From: a virus
Length of the DNA: 29,146 bases
Reading direction: 5' to 3' (one strand)
Virus record (IMG/VR): IMGVR_UViG_3300030329_003236
Location: 1 to 29,146 of that record
Below the pieces are notes generated by a model. It was not told where the DNA came from and made no database searches. It saw only the letters and a program-made list of their open reading frames with translations. The position numbers and the translations under genes were made by a program. Positions 15,444 through 22,139 of this stretch are shown one piece after another; the stretch's first letter is position 1, and each line of letters starts with the position of its first letter.

Positions 15444-17328
15444 ATGGGTAATGCCTGATGGTTATCCAGACCTAGCAGGTTACCGTGAGGTAGCCATAGA
15501 CTTAGAAACCAAAGACCCTAACTTAATTACAATGGGGTCAGGTTGGGCAAGAAAAGATGGACACGTTATTGGTATCGCAGTAGCAGTAGAAGGCCGTAGT
15601 TGGTACTTTCCTATCCGGCATGAACTTGGTAGTAATTTTGACCCCAAGCTGACTTATAAATGGTTAGCTGATGTGGTTTCTGTTGACAGAGATTATATTT
15701 TCCACAATGCACCTTATGATGTGGGTTGGTTACGAGCCGAAGGTGTAGAAGTCAAAGGGCGTGTGGTAGACACAATGGTTTGCGCTCCTTTGTTAAATGA
15801 AAACCGTTTTTCGTATTCGTTAAATGCGTTAAGTAAAGATTATCTACAGGAAAACAAATCAGAGCGCGGGTTACGTGAAGCAGCAGAAACTTTTGGTGTC
15901 AATCCTAAAAGTGAGATGTACAAGTTACCTGCCCAACACGTCGGCCAATATGCCGAGCAAGATGCAAACCTTACTTTACGGTTATGGCAACAGTTCAAGG
16001 GTTTAATTGTAAAAGAAGATGTAAGCAGTGTGTTTGACTTAGAAACAAAAGTCTTACGTACAATAATTGATATGCGTACTCAAGGAGTGCGTGTTGACTT
16101 AGAAACAGCAGAAGAAGTCAAGCGTGGGTTGGAACTCAAAGAAGACCAGTTGTTGTTTGAGATTAAAAAGCGGTCTGGCATTGATGTTGAAATATGGGCT
16201 GCTGAAAGCGTGGCAAAGGTTTTTGATTCATTAGGTTTGGGTTACAAAAAGACAGAAAAAACACAAGCACCAAGTTTCACCAAAAACTTTTTGAAGAATC
16301 ATAAAGACCCAGTGGCACAGATGGTAGTTAGGGCGCGAGAGTTTAACAAGGCTCGGACTACTTTTATTGACACCATACTCAAACACCAAGTCAACGGTAG
16401 AATACACGCAGAGTTACACCCGTTACGTAGTGAGCTTGGTGGTACGGTAACTGGTCGGTTTAGTTACAGTAATCCTAACTTGCAGCAGATACCTGCACGT
16501 CATGGTGAGATTGGCCCAATGATTCGCAGCTTGTTTCTACCCGAGGAGGGTTGTGAATGGGGTGCTTTTGATTACAGCAGTCAAGAGCCACGCATTGTCG
16601 TGCATTATGCAAAGCTCATGGGGTTTGACGGTGCTAGTGAGTTTGCTGCTGAGTACAACAAAGACCCGCGCACAGACTTTCATCAAATGGCAGCAGACAT
16701 CGTGGGTGTGCCTCGTAAACAGGCTAAAGATATTAACTTGGGTTTGTTCTATGGGATGGGCAGTAATAAGTTAGCTGAAACACTTGGTTTAGAATTAGAC
16801 GAAGCCAAAGAACTCTTTGCGGTGTATCACGGTAAAGTGCCTTTTGTTAAGGAGCTTGCTGACTACACGGTAAACAGAGCAGCACGTAAAGGAGTTATAA
16901 GAACTTTGCTAGGGCGTAAGTGCAGGTTTGACCAATGGGAACCTGCCAAGTATGGCATATGGAGGCCTCAAAGCTATCAGGACGCATTCAACGAACACGG
17001 TGCTAGTATTAAACGTGCGTTTACTTATAAGGCTCTGAACAAGCTCGTACAGGGCAGTGCAGCCGATCAAACGAAGGCCGCTATGGTAGCACTGTGGGAA
17101 GAGGGCATAACCCCCATGATACAGGTACATGATGAGTTGGATGTTTCCGTAGAGAGTGAGGCACAAGCCAAGCGTATTACTGAACTCATGCAAGACTGTG
17201 TAAGTCTAGAAGTTCCCTCTATTATTGATGCGGAGTTCGGGCCAAACTGGGGACAGGCTAAACAAACTTTTTCTGACAAGCCGTGGACAAGAGGCTTACG
17301 GGACAATCACAGTGAAATGCAAGTGTAG
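15412..17328 (+). CDS. polA: DNA polymerase I-type (family A) with 3'-5' exonuclease, Leu at the 762 position
   Basis: This is the replicative polymerase of the phage. The proofreading domain has Exo I DLE (Asp30, Glu32), Exo II HNAPYD (Asn99, Asp103) and Exo III YAEQD (Tyr180, Asp184). The polymerase domain has GTVTGRFSYSNPNLQQIP, motif A DYSSQEPR (Asp387), motif B with Arg435, Lys439, Leu443, Tyr447 and Gly448, and motif C QVHDELD (His573, Asp574, Glu575). There is no 5'-3' exonuclease domain; 638 residues fits phage-type enzymes. Leu443 stands where E. coli Pol I has Phe762 and T7 has Tyr526. In viral metagenome literature this Leu variant has been linked to slower, more accurate synthesis and possibly a temperate lifestyle. 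The ATG is preceded by AAGGAAG and lies inside the previous gene. Confidence 0.95.
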   Translation: MQIPLIQPQTEWVMPDGYPDLAGYREVAIDLETKDPNLITMGSGWARKDGHVIGIAVAVEGRSWYFPIRHELGSNFDPKLTYKWLADVVSVDRDYIFHNAPYDVGWLRAEGVEVKGRVVDTMVCAPLLNENRFSYSLNALSKDYLQENKSERGLREAAETFGVNPKSEMYKLPAQHVGQYAEQDANLTLRLWQQFKGLIVKEDVSSVFDLETKVLRTIIDMRTQGVRVDLETAEEVKRGLELKEDQLLFEIKKRSGIDVEIWAAESVAKVFDSLGLGYKKTEKTQAPSFTKNFLKNHKDPVAQMVVRAREFNKARTTFIDTILKHQVNGRIHAELHPLRSELGGTVTGRFSYSNPNLQQIPARHGEIGPMIRSLFLPEEGCEWGAFDYSSQEPRIVVHYAKLMGFDGASEFAAEYNKDPRTDFHQMAADIVGVPRKQAKDINLGLFYGMGSNKLAETLGLELDEAKELFAVYHGKVPFVKELADYTVNRAARKGVIRTLLGRKCRFDQWEPAKYGIWRPQSYQDAFNEHGASIKRAFTYKALNKLVQGSAADQTKAAMVALWEEGITPMIQVHDELDVSVESEAQAKRITELMQDCVSLEVPSIIDAEFGPNWGQAKQTFSDKPWTRGLRDNHSEMQV

Positions 17329-17347
17329 TTGCTCCAGTATTTTCGCC

Positions 17348-17375
17348 TTGCTAAGTTGGGGTTTTACGCTATAAG
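17348..17375 (+). promoter_or_regulatory. Promoter giving a leaderless transcript of the next gene
   Basis: TTGCTA (17348-17353), a 16-base spacer and TATAAG (17370-17375) form a good sigma70-like promoter. Only 8 bases separate the -10 box from the ATG at 17384, and there is no Shine-Dalgarno sequence, so transcription would begin at or next to the start codon. Confidence 0.5.
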
Positions 17376-17383
17376 GCATTGTT

Positions 17384-17899
17384 ATGAATATATTTTTCTT
17401 AGATGAAGACCCCAAGAACGCAGCACTATCCCTATGCGACAAGCACATTGTTAAAATGATTTTAGAAACAGCACAGATGTGCAGCACAGCAGTTCAACAA
17501 TCGTTTGAGTTAGAACCGTTACCTAGCACTTATAAACCGGCTTTTGTCAACCACCCAATGACGTTATGGGTAGGTGAAAGCCATGAGAATATGCAGTGGG
17601 CGTTACGTCATGGACTTAGCATTGGTAAAGAATATACGCATCGCTATGAAAAAACACACAAAAGCCAAAAGGTATTAGAAGATATTTGCGAACATTACTT
17701 CCCAATAATGGAGGAGCCTTTTAAAATAACCACACCTCCCTTATGTATGCCAGATCACTGCACAAGCGATATTGATGGTTACAGGATGCACTACGTTGAT
17801 TGTTACCGTAAATATTACATCATCTCCAAAAAGTCTTTTGCTAGATACACTAAACGCCCAATGCCAGAATGGTTAGAGGAGAATGATGAATATGAGTAA
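17384..17899 (+). CDS. Conserved phage protein of unknown function (171 aa, CDKHIVKM motif)
   Basis: The N-terminus MNIFFLDEDPKNAALSLCDK runs into HIVKMILETAQM, and this is followed by NHPMTLWVGES and GKEYTHRYEKTHK. I know this arrangement from many phages of diverse hosts, where it is usually left unnamed. Conserved Cys, His, Lys and Glu residues suggest an enzyme or a metal/DNA-binding protein, but I cannot name a reaction. A distant relation to pyrimidine-dimer glycosylases has crossed my mind but is not shown by the sequence. It appears to have its own promoter with almost no leader. Its last bases overlap the next gene. Confidence 0.85.
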   Translation: MNIFFLDEDPKNAALSLCDKHIVKMILETAQMCSTAVQQSFELEPLPSTYKPAFVNHPMTLWVGESHENMQWALRHGLSIGKEYTHRYEKTHKSQKVLEDICEHYFPIMEEPFKITTPPLCMPDHCTSDIDGYRMHYVDCYRKYYIISKKSFARYTKRPMPEWLEENDEYE

Positions 17900-18083
17900 G
17901 AACAAAATTACAATCACATTTACTGAGCAACAGGCACTTTGCTTGATGACTGCTGCTAGTCAAGTAATGGATCATGGGGATGTGGTAGAAAATAACTTTC
18001 CAGAGCGCGGTGAAAGGAGAGCCGCCTACAATGCTTACAACAAACTGCAAGATGAATACTTTAAGCAAAGAGGAGAACGATGA
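17892..18083 (+). CDS. Small hypothetical protein (63 aa) before the endolysin
   Basis: Three in-frame ATGs lie at 17883, 17886 and 17892 behind GAGGAG (17876-17881); 17892 gives a workable 10-base spacing and the natural-looking start MSKNKITITF. The protein begins with a beta-like segment (ITITFTEQQA), has a helix with LCLMTAASQVM and a polar, Arg/Glu-rich end. I do not recognise it. Its TGA stop lies in the ATGATG at the start of the endolysin, so the two are probably translated together. Confidence 0.7.
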   Translation: MSKNKITITFTEQQALCLMTAASQVMDHGDVVENNFPERGERRAAYNAYNKLQDEYFKQRGER

Positions 18084-18700
18084 TGAAAGAGAACTTTGAA
18101 AAAGCATTGGCTCTCGTGTTGAAGCACGAGGGAGGTTTTGTAAATCACCCCCAAGATCCGGGAGGTGCAACCAACAAGGGCATCACACTACGGGTGTACG
18201 AAGATTTTATACAAGACGTCGTAGATTCTTCTGCGTTAGTAACCGAAGAAGACCTAAAAAATATCCCTGATGACGATGTGGCAGAGATATACAAGACACG
18301 ATACTGGGATAAAATCATGGGTGACGATTTGCCAGACGGCATAGATTTTGCTCTGTTTGACTTTGCCGTAAACTCAGGACCGGCACGAGCAGTCAAAGAG
18401 CTACAGAAAATATTCTTTGAATGTAAGACAGATGGAATCATGGGACCAATTACTCTTAAAAAAGTATTTGACCCTGACAACTTAATGGCGCACCAGAAAA
18501 TAAAAATTCAAGAAGGAACGCATACACTAGAGCAGTTTAAGCAAGAGGAAACGCAACTCCTAATCGAAAGATTGATGGAAAACAGGAGGAAGTTTATTAA
18601 GACACTCAAGCACTACGATCATTTTAGTAGGGGATGGGAAGCTCGGTGTAACACAACAGAGAAAGAAGCTACCCTCTTGTGTGAAAACATCAACAGTTAG
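18083..18700 (+). CDS. Endolysin, glycoside hydrolase family 108 muramidase
   Basis: Lysis enzyme that cuts peptidoglycan. The N-terminal catalytic domain has KHEGGFVNHPQDPGGATNKG; the Glu of EGGF is the known catalytic residue of GH108 N-acetylmuramidases, and PGGATNKGIT is the following conserved loop. The middle has the RYWDKIMGDDLPDGIDFALFD block and then the usual C-terminal peptidoglycan-binding part (DFAVNSGPARAVKELQ, DGIMGPITL). At about 205 residues it has normal length. No signal peptide is present, so a holin or pinholin would be needed; none is obvious next to it. ATGs at 18080 and 18083 are both possible; AGGAG at 18071-18075 fits the second better. The preceding gene overlaps it. 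Confidence 0.92.
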   Translation: MKENFEKALALVLKHEGGFVNHPQDPGGATNKGITLRVYEDFIQDVVDSSALVTEEDLKNIPDDDVAEIYKTRYWDKIMGDDLPDGIDFALFDFAVNSGPARAVKELQKIFFECKTDGIMGPITLKKVFDPDNLMAHQKIKIQEGTHTLEQFKQEETQLLIERLMENRRKFIKTLKHYDHFSRGWEARCNTTEKEATLLCENINS

Positions 18701-18707
18701 GTACGAA

Positions 18708-18745
18708 TAACTACCTGTGTTAGTATTGCTTTTTATAGGTAGTTA
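18708..18745 (+). promoter_or_regulatory. Inverted repeat/promoter in front of zinc-ribbon gene
   Basis: A perfect 9-bp inverted repeat, TAACTACCT (18708-18716) and AGGTAGTTA (18737-18745), flanks an AT-rich 20-base loop with a -10-like TTTATA. The right arm ends 3 bases before the ATG at 18749, so either an operator or an RNA hairpin could block expression. The arms contain CTAC/GTAG as in the operator-like sites elsewhere. Confidence 0.45.
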
Positions 18746-18748
18746 AGT

Positions 18749-18949
18749 ATGGGAAATATATTAGAATTTAAAAACAAAAACAAACCGCCAGACGATATCA
18801 ACAGGGTAGAAGTCCACGTTTGCGGTGTGTGCGGTAGCGAAAACTTTTGGCTACTGGCAAAAAGTATTCAGGATGATGTAGACCTCCACGGCATAGCCTG
18901 TGCTCGCTGTGGACACCAAGTACAAGGAACGTGGCAACCAAAACCATAA
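18749..18949 (+). CDS. Small zinc-ribbon protein (66 aa)
   Basis: The protein has two CxxC knuckles, CGVCG (near residue 25) and CARCGH (near residue 50), about 22 residues apart, the classical zinc-ribbon layout, with ENFWLL in the first strand and VQGTW at the end. Zinc ribbons of this size in phages usually bind nucleic acid or RNA polymerase, but no partner can be read here. There is no clear Shine-Dalgarno sequence; the start lies at the foot of a 9-bp inverted repeat. A 21-base gap with a strong AAAGGAG site separates it from the next gene. Confidence 0.75.
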   Translation: MGNILEFKNKNKPPDDINRVEVHVCGVCGSENFWLLAKSIQDDVDLHGIACARCGHQVQGTWQPKP

Positions 18950-18970
18950 ACTCAAAGAAAGGAGTTAATT

Positions 18971-19531
18971 ATGAAAACACCACAAGTCCCTCACGGGGTT
19001 ATTGATGCAGTTAGCGGTGAAGAAATCACAACACCGTTAGGTGTGCCAAGAAACTACGAACCCAATCCTTACGAGGACAAAAGTAAAACAGAAGCCCAAC
19101 AAGACGCGATCTTCTTGGCTACGCTCGGTGAGTTTAGCGGTAGCGATATACCACCCAAGCGACATTTTTGCGTAACTCCCAAGCTAGGTATGTTGTTACT
19201 TTCCGAAGGCGCAGATTACTTGCGTAACTACGGTGGTCAAGGTAACGGCTGTCACTGGCTGTTTGACATCTTCGTTACTGAAATTTTCCCTTTGTTTAAA
19301 AAGTACCCCGATGAAGATATGTTCATCATTACTATTACTGTTAAAAACAACCAAGCGTCTCTTTCTGCAAGGGCTAAAAGTGAAGCGAAGATATGGTCTC
19401 GTCACATAGGTTTTACCGACCTTATTGACATGGATTTTTATCTGTGGATGTTACGTGGTGATAGTGTTGCGCCCGAGCTAGCTCCGGGATTACCTGCATA
19501 CGGACACGTACTTATACCCAAAGAATACTAA
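18971..19531 (+). CDS. Hypothetical phage protein, possibly DUF6876-like (186 aa)
   Basis: This gene has one of the strongest ribosome sites of the window (CTCAAAGAAAGGAG, identical over 14 bases to that of the hypermodification gene at 11484), so high expression is likely. The first 50 residues are polar and Pro-rich. The core has LLSEGADYLRNYGGQGNGCHWLFDIFVTEIFPLF and a DLIDMDFYLWM stretch. The YGG...WLFDI pattern reminds me of DUF6876, a small family of unknown function; this is a weak call. It has no membrane segment and no catalytic motif. Confidence 0.8.
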   Translation: MKTPQVPHGVIDAVSGEEITTPLGVPRNYEPNPYEDKSKTEAQQDAIFLATLGEFSGSDIPPKRHFCVTPKLGMLLLSEGADYLRNYGGQGNGCHWLFDIFVTEIFPLFKKYPDEDMFIITITVKNNQASLSARAKSEAKIWSRHIGFTDLIDMDFYLWMLRGDSVAPELAPGLPAYGHVLIPKEY

Positions 19532-19532
19532 A

Positions 19533-19586
19533 ATGCTTTGGATTGTAGTGTTTTATTTGCTGCTTGTTCTTTTACTGTGGAGATAA
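19533..19586 (+). CDS. 17-residue hydrophobic micropeptide, copy 1 (candidate)
   Basis: The open frame codes MLWIVVFYLLLVLLLWR and stops at TAA. It has an almost purely hydrophobic core with one terminal Arg: a short membrane-spanning or membrane-inserting peptide. It fits exactly between the preceding stop (19531) and the next start (19591). CAAAGAA, part of the ribosome-site box used by other genes, lies 9 bases upstream, but no GGAG follows. A second frame at 27573-27626 codes a peptide of the same length with 9 of 17 identical positions and conservative changes at the rest. This is the main reason to believe it is real. Confidence 0.5.
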   Translation: MLWIVVFYLLLVLLLWR

Positions 19587-19590
19587 CAAA

Positions 19591-19851
19591 ATGAATTCCT
19601 CTATTACTAGATACTTGGTAGAACACGATGACTACCCCGATGGTTTGTATGTTGTAGTGGAGGAATCTCCCCCCGAGCCAGACGTAGGATGTTTCGGAGA
19701 TGGTAAAACGTCAATCAGCGTAGAGCAAGTGTTCAAAGGGGATGGGTACGGTAGTCCTACAAATGAGGAGATAACAGGTGATCTTTCTCCTGACGAAATA
19801 GACAGCATTGCTCATAAAATTTATGCACAGATAGGAGACAGATATGGCTAA
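19591..19851 (+). CDS. Hypothetical acidic protein (86 aa)
   Basis: The ATG at 19591 follows GGAG (19579-19582) at 8 bases; the frame is open 27 bases further up from a TTG, but that part overlaps the hydrophobic micropeptide frame and is less likely. The protein is acidic, with Pro/Gly-rich loops (EESPPEPDVGCFGDG) and a helical end (PDEIDSIAHKIYAQIG). It overlaps the following nuclease gene by 8 bases. No family recognised. Confidence 0.78.
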   Translation: MNSSITRYLVEHDDYPDGLYVVVEESPPEPDVGCFGDGKTSISVEQVFKGDGYGSPTNEEITGDLSPDEIDSIAHKIYAQIGDRYG

Positions 19852-20419
19852 AATAGGACATCACGAACTAGAAGAGCTAAAATCAAAATTCACTAGACAT
19901 GACAAGTCGAGCAAACCTGCAGATTATAACTGGATGTTCGATAAACTTTATACAAACAAATGTGTTGTGAGGAGAGTGGTCGATGGAGATACTATTGATG
20001 TGGACCTTGATTTGGGGCATGATGTTTGGCTACGTAATCAGCGTGTTCGTTTGGTTGGAATTGACACACCCGAATCACGTACTAGAGATGCAGAAGAAAA
20101 GAAATATGGACAGATGGCGACAGGGGCGGTCATAGATTATTTTGACGTAGCAGAGGAACAAGACTGTCCCCTAGTGTTGAAAACTCATAAGAAAGGTAAA
20201 GGAAAGTTTGGTCGCTTGTTGGCTGACTTCTACTCACCGGCTAGTAGCGTGTCTTTGTGTCGGCATTTGTTAGATCATCAACTGGCGGTTGATTACAATG
20301 CAGAAAACAAAGCAATAGTAAAAGAACAACACATTAAGAACCGTGACTTTATTAGTAAGAACAGACACCTATCCGCATATACGCAATATTGTTTTGCTCT
20401 GTACCATTCGCGCAAGTAG
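19844..20419 (+). CDS. Staphylococcal-nuclease-like (SNase/thermonuclease) protein
   Basis: This OB-fold nuclease has the SNase signatures VVDGDTIDVDLDLG (45-58), VRLVGIDTPESR (68-79, with Arg69, Asp74 and Glu77 in the places of Arg35, Asp40 and Glu43) and KFGRLLA (121-127, with Arg124 as the second catalytic Arg). All active-site residues are present, so it should be a Ca2+-dependent nuclease. There is no signal peptide, so it probably acts inside the cell, for example in host DNA breakdown or phage DNA processing. The 30 residues before the domain are polar, as is the tail of about 50 residues after it. The start overlaps the preceding gene by 8 bases. Confidence 0.92.
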   Translation: MAKIGHHELEELKSKFTRHDKSSKPADYNWMFDKLYTNKCVVRRVVDGDTIDVDLDLGHDVWLRNQRVRLVGIDTPESRTRDAEEKKYGQMATGAVIDYFDVAEEQDCPLVLKTHKKGKGKFGRLLADFYSPASSVSLCRHLLDHQLAVDYNAENKAIVKEQHIKNRDFISKNRHLSAYTQYCFALYHSRK

Positions 20420-20421
20420 TA

Positions 20422-20427
20422 TATAAT
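20422..20427 (+). promoter_or_regulatory. -10 box of a promoter before the coiled-coil/RHH/DUF3846 genes
   Basis: A perfect TATAAT at 20422-20427, just behind GTAGTA, in the 45-base gap after the nuclease gene. No good -35 at the expected distance. A downstream start with AAGGGG site lies 37 bases away. Confidence 0.4.
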
Positions 20428-20464
20428 ACACTTTTTACCATTAACCAAAGAAGGGGTTATTCGA

Positions 20465-20737
20465 ATGGCAGACTTTACCGATGAAAAACAAGAAATGCTA
20501 GAAAGTTTTGTGACATCTAGCACTAAAACCATGCAACAAATAAGCAAGTGCCTTGACTCTGCAAACAACGTCAGTACCAAGCATGGAGAAGCACTTTCCC
20601 TCCACAGTGACGCAATACAACAATTGATGGACAGATCTGAGCGACATCACGAGTTGTTTGAAAAAATGTCTTCCTGCATTACCAACCTTAACTCAATGAT
20701 AGATATAGTTGCGAAGGAGGTGGCTCGTGACAAGTAG
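20465..20737 (+). CDS. Small helical/coiled-coil protein (90 aa)
   Basis: The ATG lies behind CAAAGAAGGGG, a version of the ribosome-site box repeated in this genome. The whole chain is predicted helix with heptad-like hydrophobics (MLESFVTSSTKTMQQISKCL, HELFEKMSSCITNLNSMIDIV). No domain or membrane segment is recognised. Its end contains the strong GAAGGAGG ribosome site of the next gene, which starts 11 bases before its stop. A scaffold or partner role for the ribbon-helix-helix protein is possible but unproven. Confidence 0.78.
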   Translation: MADFTDEKQEMLESFVTSSTKTMQQISKCLDSANNVSTKHGEALSLHSDAIQQLMDRSERHHELFEKMSSCITNLNSMIDIVAKEVARDK

Positions 20738-20882
20738 CACTTACCAAGGAAACAATGTGCGTGTTGATGAGGAGACTTACAAGCGCATACAAACACTTTC
20801 CAAAGAAGAAGGCCGTAGTTACAAGGAGATACTTAAACGTGCAATCTTAGAATACTGGGGCAAAGAAGGAGATGACCGATGA
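20727..20882 (+). CDS. Ribbon-helix-helix (CopG/Arc-like) DNA-binding protein (51 aa)
   Basis: A GTG start lies 6 bases after a perfect GAAGGAGG site inside the preceding gene. The chain NNVRVDEETYKRIQTLSKEE followed by GRSYKEILKRAILEYW has the ribbon-helix-helix pattern: a short beta strand with alternating residues (VRV), helix A (DEETYKRIQTLSKEEG) and helix B starting at the conserved SYKEILKRA. Such proteins bind DNA as dimers through the paired strands and usually repress short inverted repeats. It is a good candidate reader of the TACTA-N6-TAGTA sites seen at promoters here, but that link is only a proposal. ATGA overlap with the next gene. Confidence 0.82.
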   Translation: MTSSTYQGNNVRVDEETYKRIQTLSKEEGRSYKEILKRAILEYWGKEGDDR

Positions 20883-21181
20883 GTAATAGACCACATCCAT
20901 TAATACATACGTTCACCGCAGCTGACGAACGGCCCGATCTTCAAAAGGCACAAGAACTCGTCAAGGGTAATGTAGAAATAATAGAAATACCCATGCACTC
21001 ACCCGAAGGTGAATATGATTACATACAGTTGTTAGTCAATGAGGAAGCATTGTTACTGGAGGGTATGGAGTACAACCCTGTAGCAACTGAGTTGGTTATC
21101 GCCAAGACCAACCGCCTGTTAGATCCAAGAGGCATACTTGGCCCTGCTGTGATTTTATCTGGCGATGCTAGGTGGACTTAA
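20879..21181 (+). CDS. DUF3846-family protein (100 aa)
   Basis: The pattern LQKAQELVKGNVEIIEIP, then LLVNEEALLLEGMEYNPVATEL and ILGPAVILSGD, fits DUF3846: a first half built around 'lVgG.ie', the invariant NEE in the middle, N..At, and a final G.a...G block. The function of the family is unknown; it is frequent in phages and plasmids. It is the last gene of the long plus operon and its TAA overlaps the stop of a small minus-strand gene; the operon terminator follows 12 bases later. Coupled to the ribbon-helix-helix gene by ATGA. Confidence 0.85.
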   Translation: MSNRPHPLIHTFTAADERPDLQKAQELVKGNVEIIEIPMHSPEGEYDYIQLLVNEEALLLEGMEYNPVATELVIAKTNRLLDPRGILGPAVILSGDARWT

Positions 21182-21342
21182 CTTCTGTAAATGGTGCGAC
21201 GCGTAAAACCGTCGCGCCTTTTTACATCCCCTGACACACCCTTCTCAACTTTTTTTATCGTATTACCTTTGGCAAGATAATCCTGTATTTGTTGGGCTAA
21301 GAGTTCTGTCTGTTTATCTTTCTGTTTATCTTTTAGTTTCAT
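21178..21342 (-). CDS. Small basic protein (54 aa) coupled to the lipase gene
   Basis: This 55-codon frame starts at an ATG in an ATGA overlap with the lipase stop and ends at a TAA that overlaps the stop of the converging DUF3846 gene. It codes MKLKDKQKDKQTELLAQQIQ, then a DYLAKGNTIKKVEKG block and a basic end (KRRDGFTRRTIYRS). The 'I..yLakGn.I.kv..G' pattern is common in short phage proteins of unknown function. The coupling and the exact fit between two stops support a real gene. Its 3' part also forms the terminator stem of the opposite operon, which constrains its codons. Confidence 0.72.
   Translation of the reverse strand: MKLKDKQKDKQTELLAQQIQDYLAKGNTIKKVEKGVSGDVKRRDGFTRRTIYRS
21193..21223 (+). 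terminator. Rho-independent terminator of the long plus operon
   Basis: GGTGCGACG (21193-21201) pairs with CGTCGCGCC (21210-21218) with one G-U pair, 8-base loop, followed by five T. It lies within the coding sequence of the small minus-strand gene 21178-21342. Confidence 0.85.
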
Positions 21343-22031
21343 TTTTTGTGTAGACTTTCTATGTAATCAAACAATCTTTGTTCGTATTCTGGCATGAAAT
21401 GATCAGAGATTGCTTCTTTAGCCTTGCTCATAAAGTCTTTCTTTTTAAACTCTGGGTCTGGGTCTATTACATCCTCACCACTGTTAGCATGATACAACAT
21501 GGTTTGGCTGACAGATGGCCCATAACAAAGGCGAGGAATGCGGGAAACTAGATCACTCCCTGCCACTACGGAGATCTGGCCTGTTAAATCCATTGGCTTT
21601 TTGAATCCTTTAAAAAATGTGTTCGGCTTACCGAATGTGACCAAGCTCATCTGTTTATGTTTGCCGTTGAGTTTAGCGGCTGTGAGTTCAGCTAGTGCGC
21701 CTCCTAGACTGTGACCTGTGATGAGCAGTTTTTTGTCATAGTCAATGTGCTTTTTGATTTTACCCCATACTGAAGAGTGCGCTGCCACAAAACCCCCATG
21801 ACACAACCTACCCGCATAAGGAAAAGGAATGGCACTGATGTTAAACAACCAGTCACGTATCTGCTGAGTACCTCTAAAGCAAATGATGTCTATGGTTTTT
21901 GTCTGTACGAAGAAGGCCGTTGTTGAGGTGAGCTTAGATTCTATTTTAGTTCCGTTCTTTATCTTTTCGTTGTAGGCTTGGTTAGAATATTTACATCCGG
22001 TCTCTAATAAAAGCCTTTGCACATCAGCCAT
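21339..22031 (-). CDS. Class 3 lipase-like alpha/beta hydrolase (230 aa)
   Basis: Carboxyl-ester hydrolase of the lipase class 3 family. It has the oxyanion-side CFRGTQQIRDWLFNI block (51-65), the nucleophile elbow GHSLGG with Ser108, TFGKPNTFF after it, the acid Asp160 in AGSDLVSRIP, and the base His181 in MLYHANSG, so the Ser-Asp-His triad is complete. No signal peptide or membrane anchor is seen, so it is a cytoplasmic or virion protein. A lipase is not a usual phage core gene; it sits as a separate minus-strand unit between two plus operons with its own promoter region and an ATGA-coupled small gene, like an accessory cassette. It could act on host membrane lipids or storage esters, possibly in lysis. 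Ribosome site AAAGGGG. Confidence 0.92.
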   Translation of the reverse strand: MADVQRLLLETGCKYSNQAYNEKIKNGTKIESKLTSTTAFFVQTKTIDIICFRGTQQIRDWLFNISAIPFPYAGRLCHGGFVAAHSSVWGKIKKHIDYDKKLLITGHSLGGALAELTAAKLNGKHKQMSLVTFGKPNTFFKGFKKPMDLTGQISVVAGSDLVSRIPRLCYGPSVSQTMLYHANSGEDVIDPDPEFKKKDFMSKAKEAISDHFMPEYEQRLFDYIESLHKK

Positions 22032-22083
22032 TTGTATCCCCTTTTTGTTAATTAAAATTTGTTCAACACCACTCGCTTTGTTA

Positions 22084-22120
22084 CGCTACCATTGTAGTAC
22101 AAAAACAGTAAATTCATAAA
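22084..22120. promoter_or_regulatory. Divergent promoter/operator between lipase and small-gene operon
   Basis: CTAC-catt-GTAG (22086-22097, part of CGCTACCATTGTAGTA) is a shorter version of the TACTA-N6-TAGTA site. On the minus strand it contains TACAAT, a -10 candidate for the lipase. On the plus strand TTGTAG (22093-22098) and CATAAA (22115-22120) with a 16-base spacer may serve the genes to the right. Confidence 0.4.
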
Positions 22121-22139
22121 CCATAGAAAGGGTAATGAT

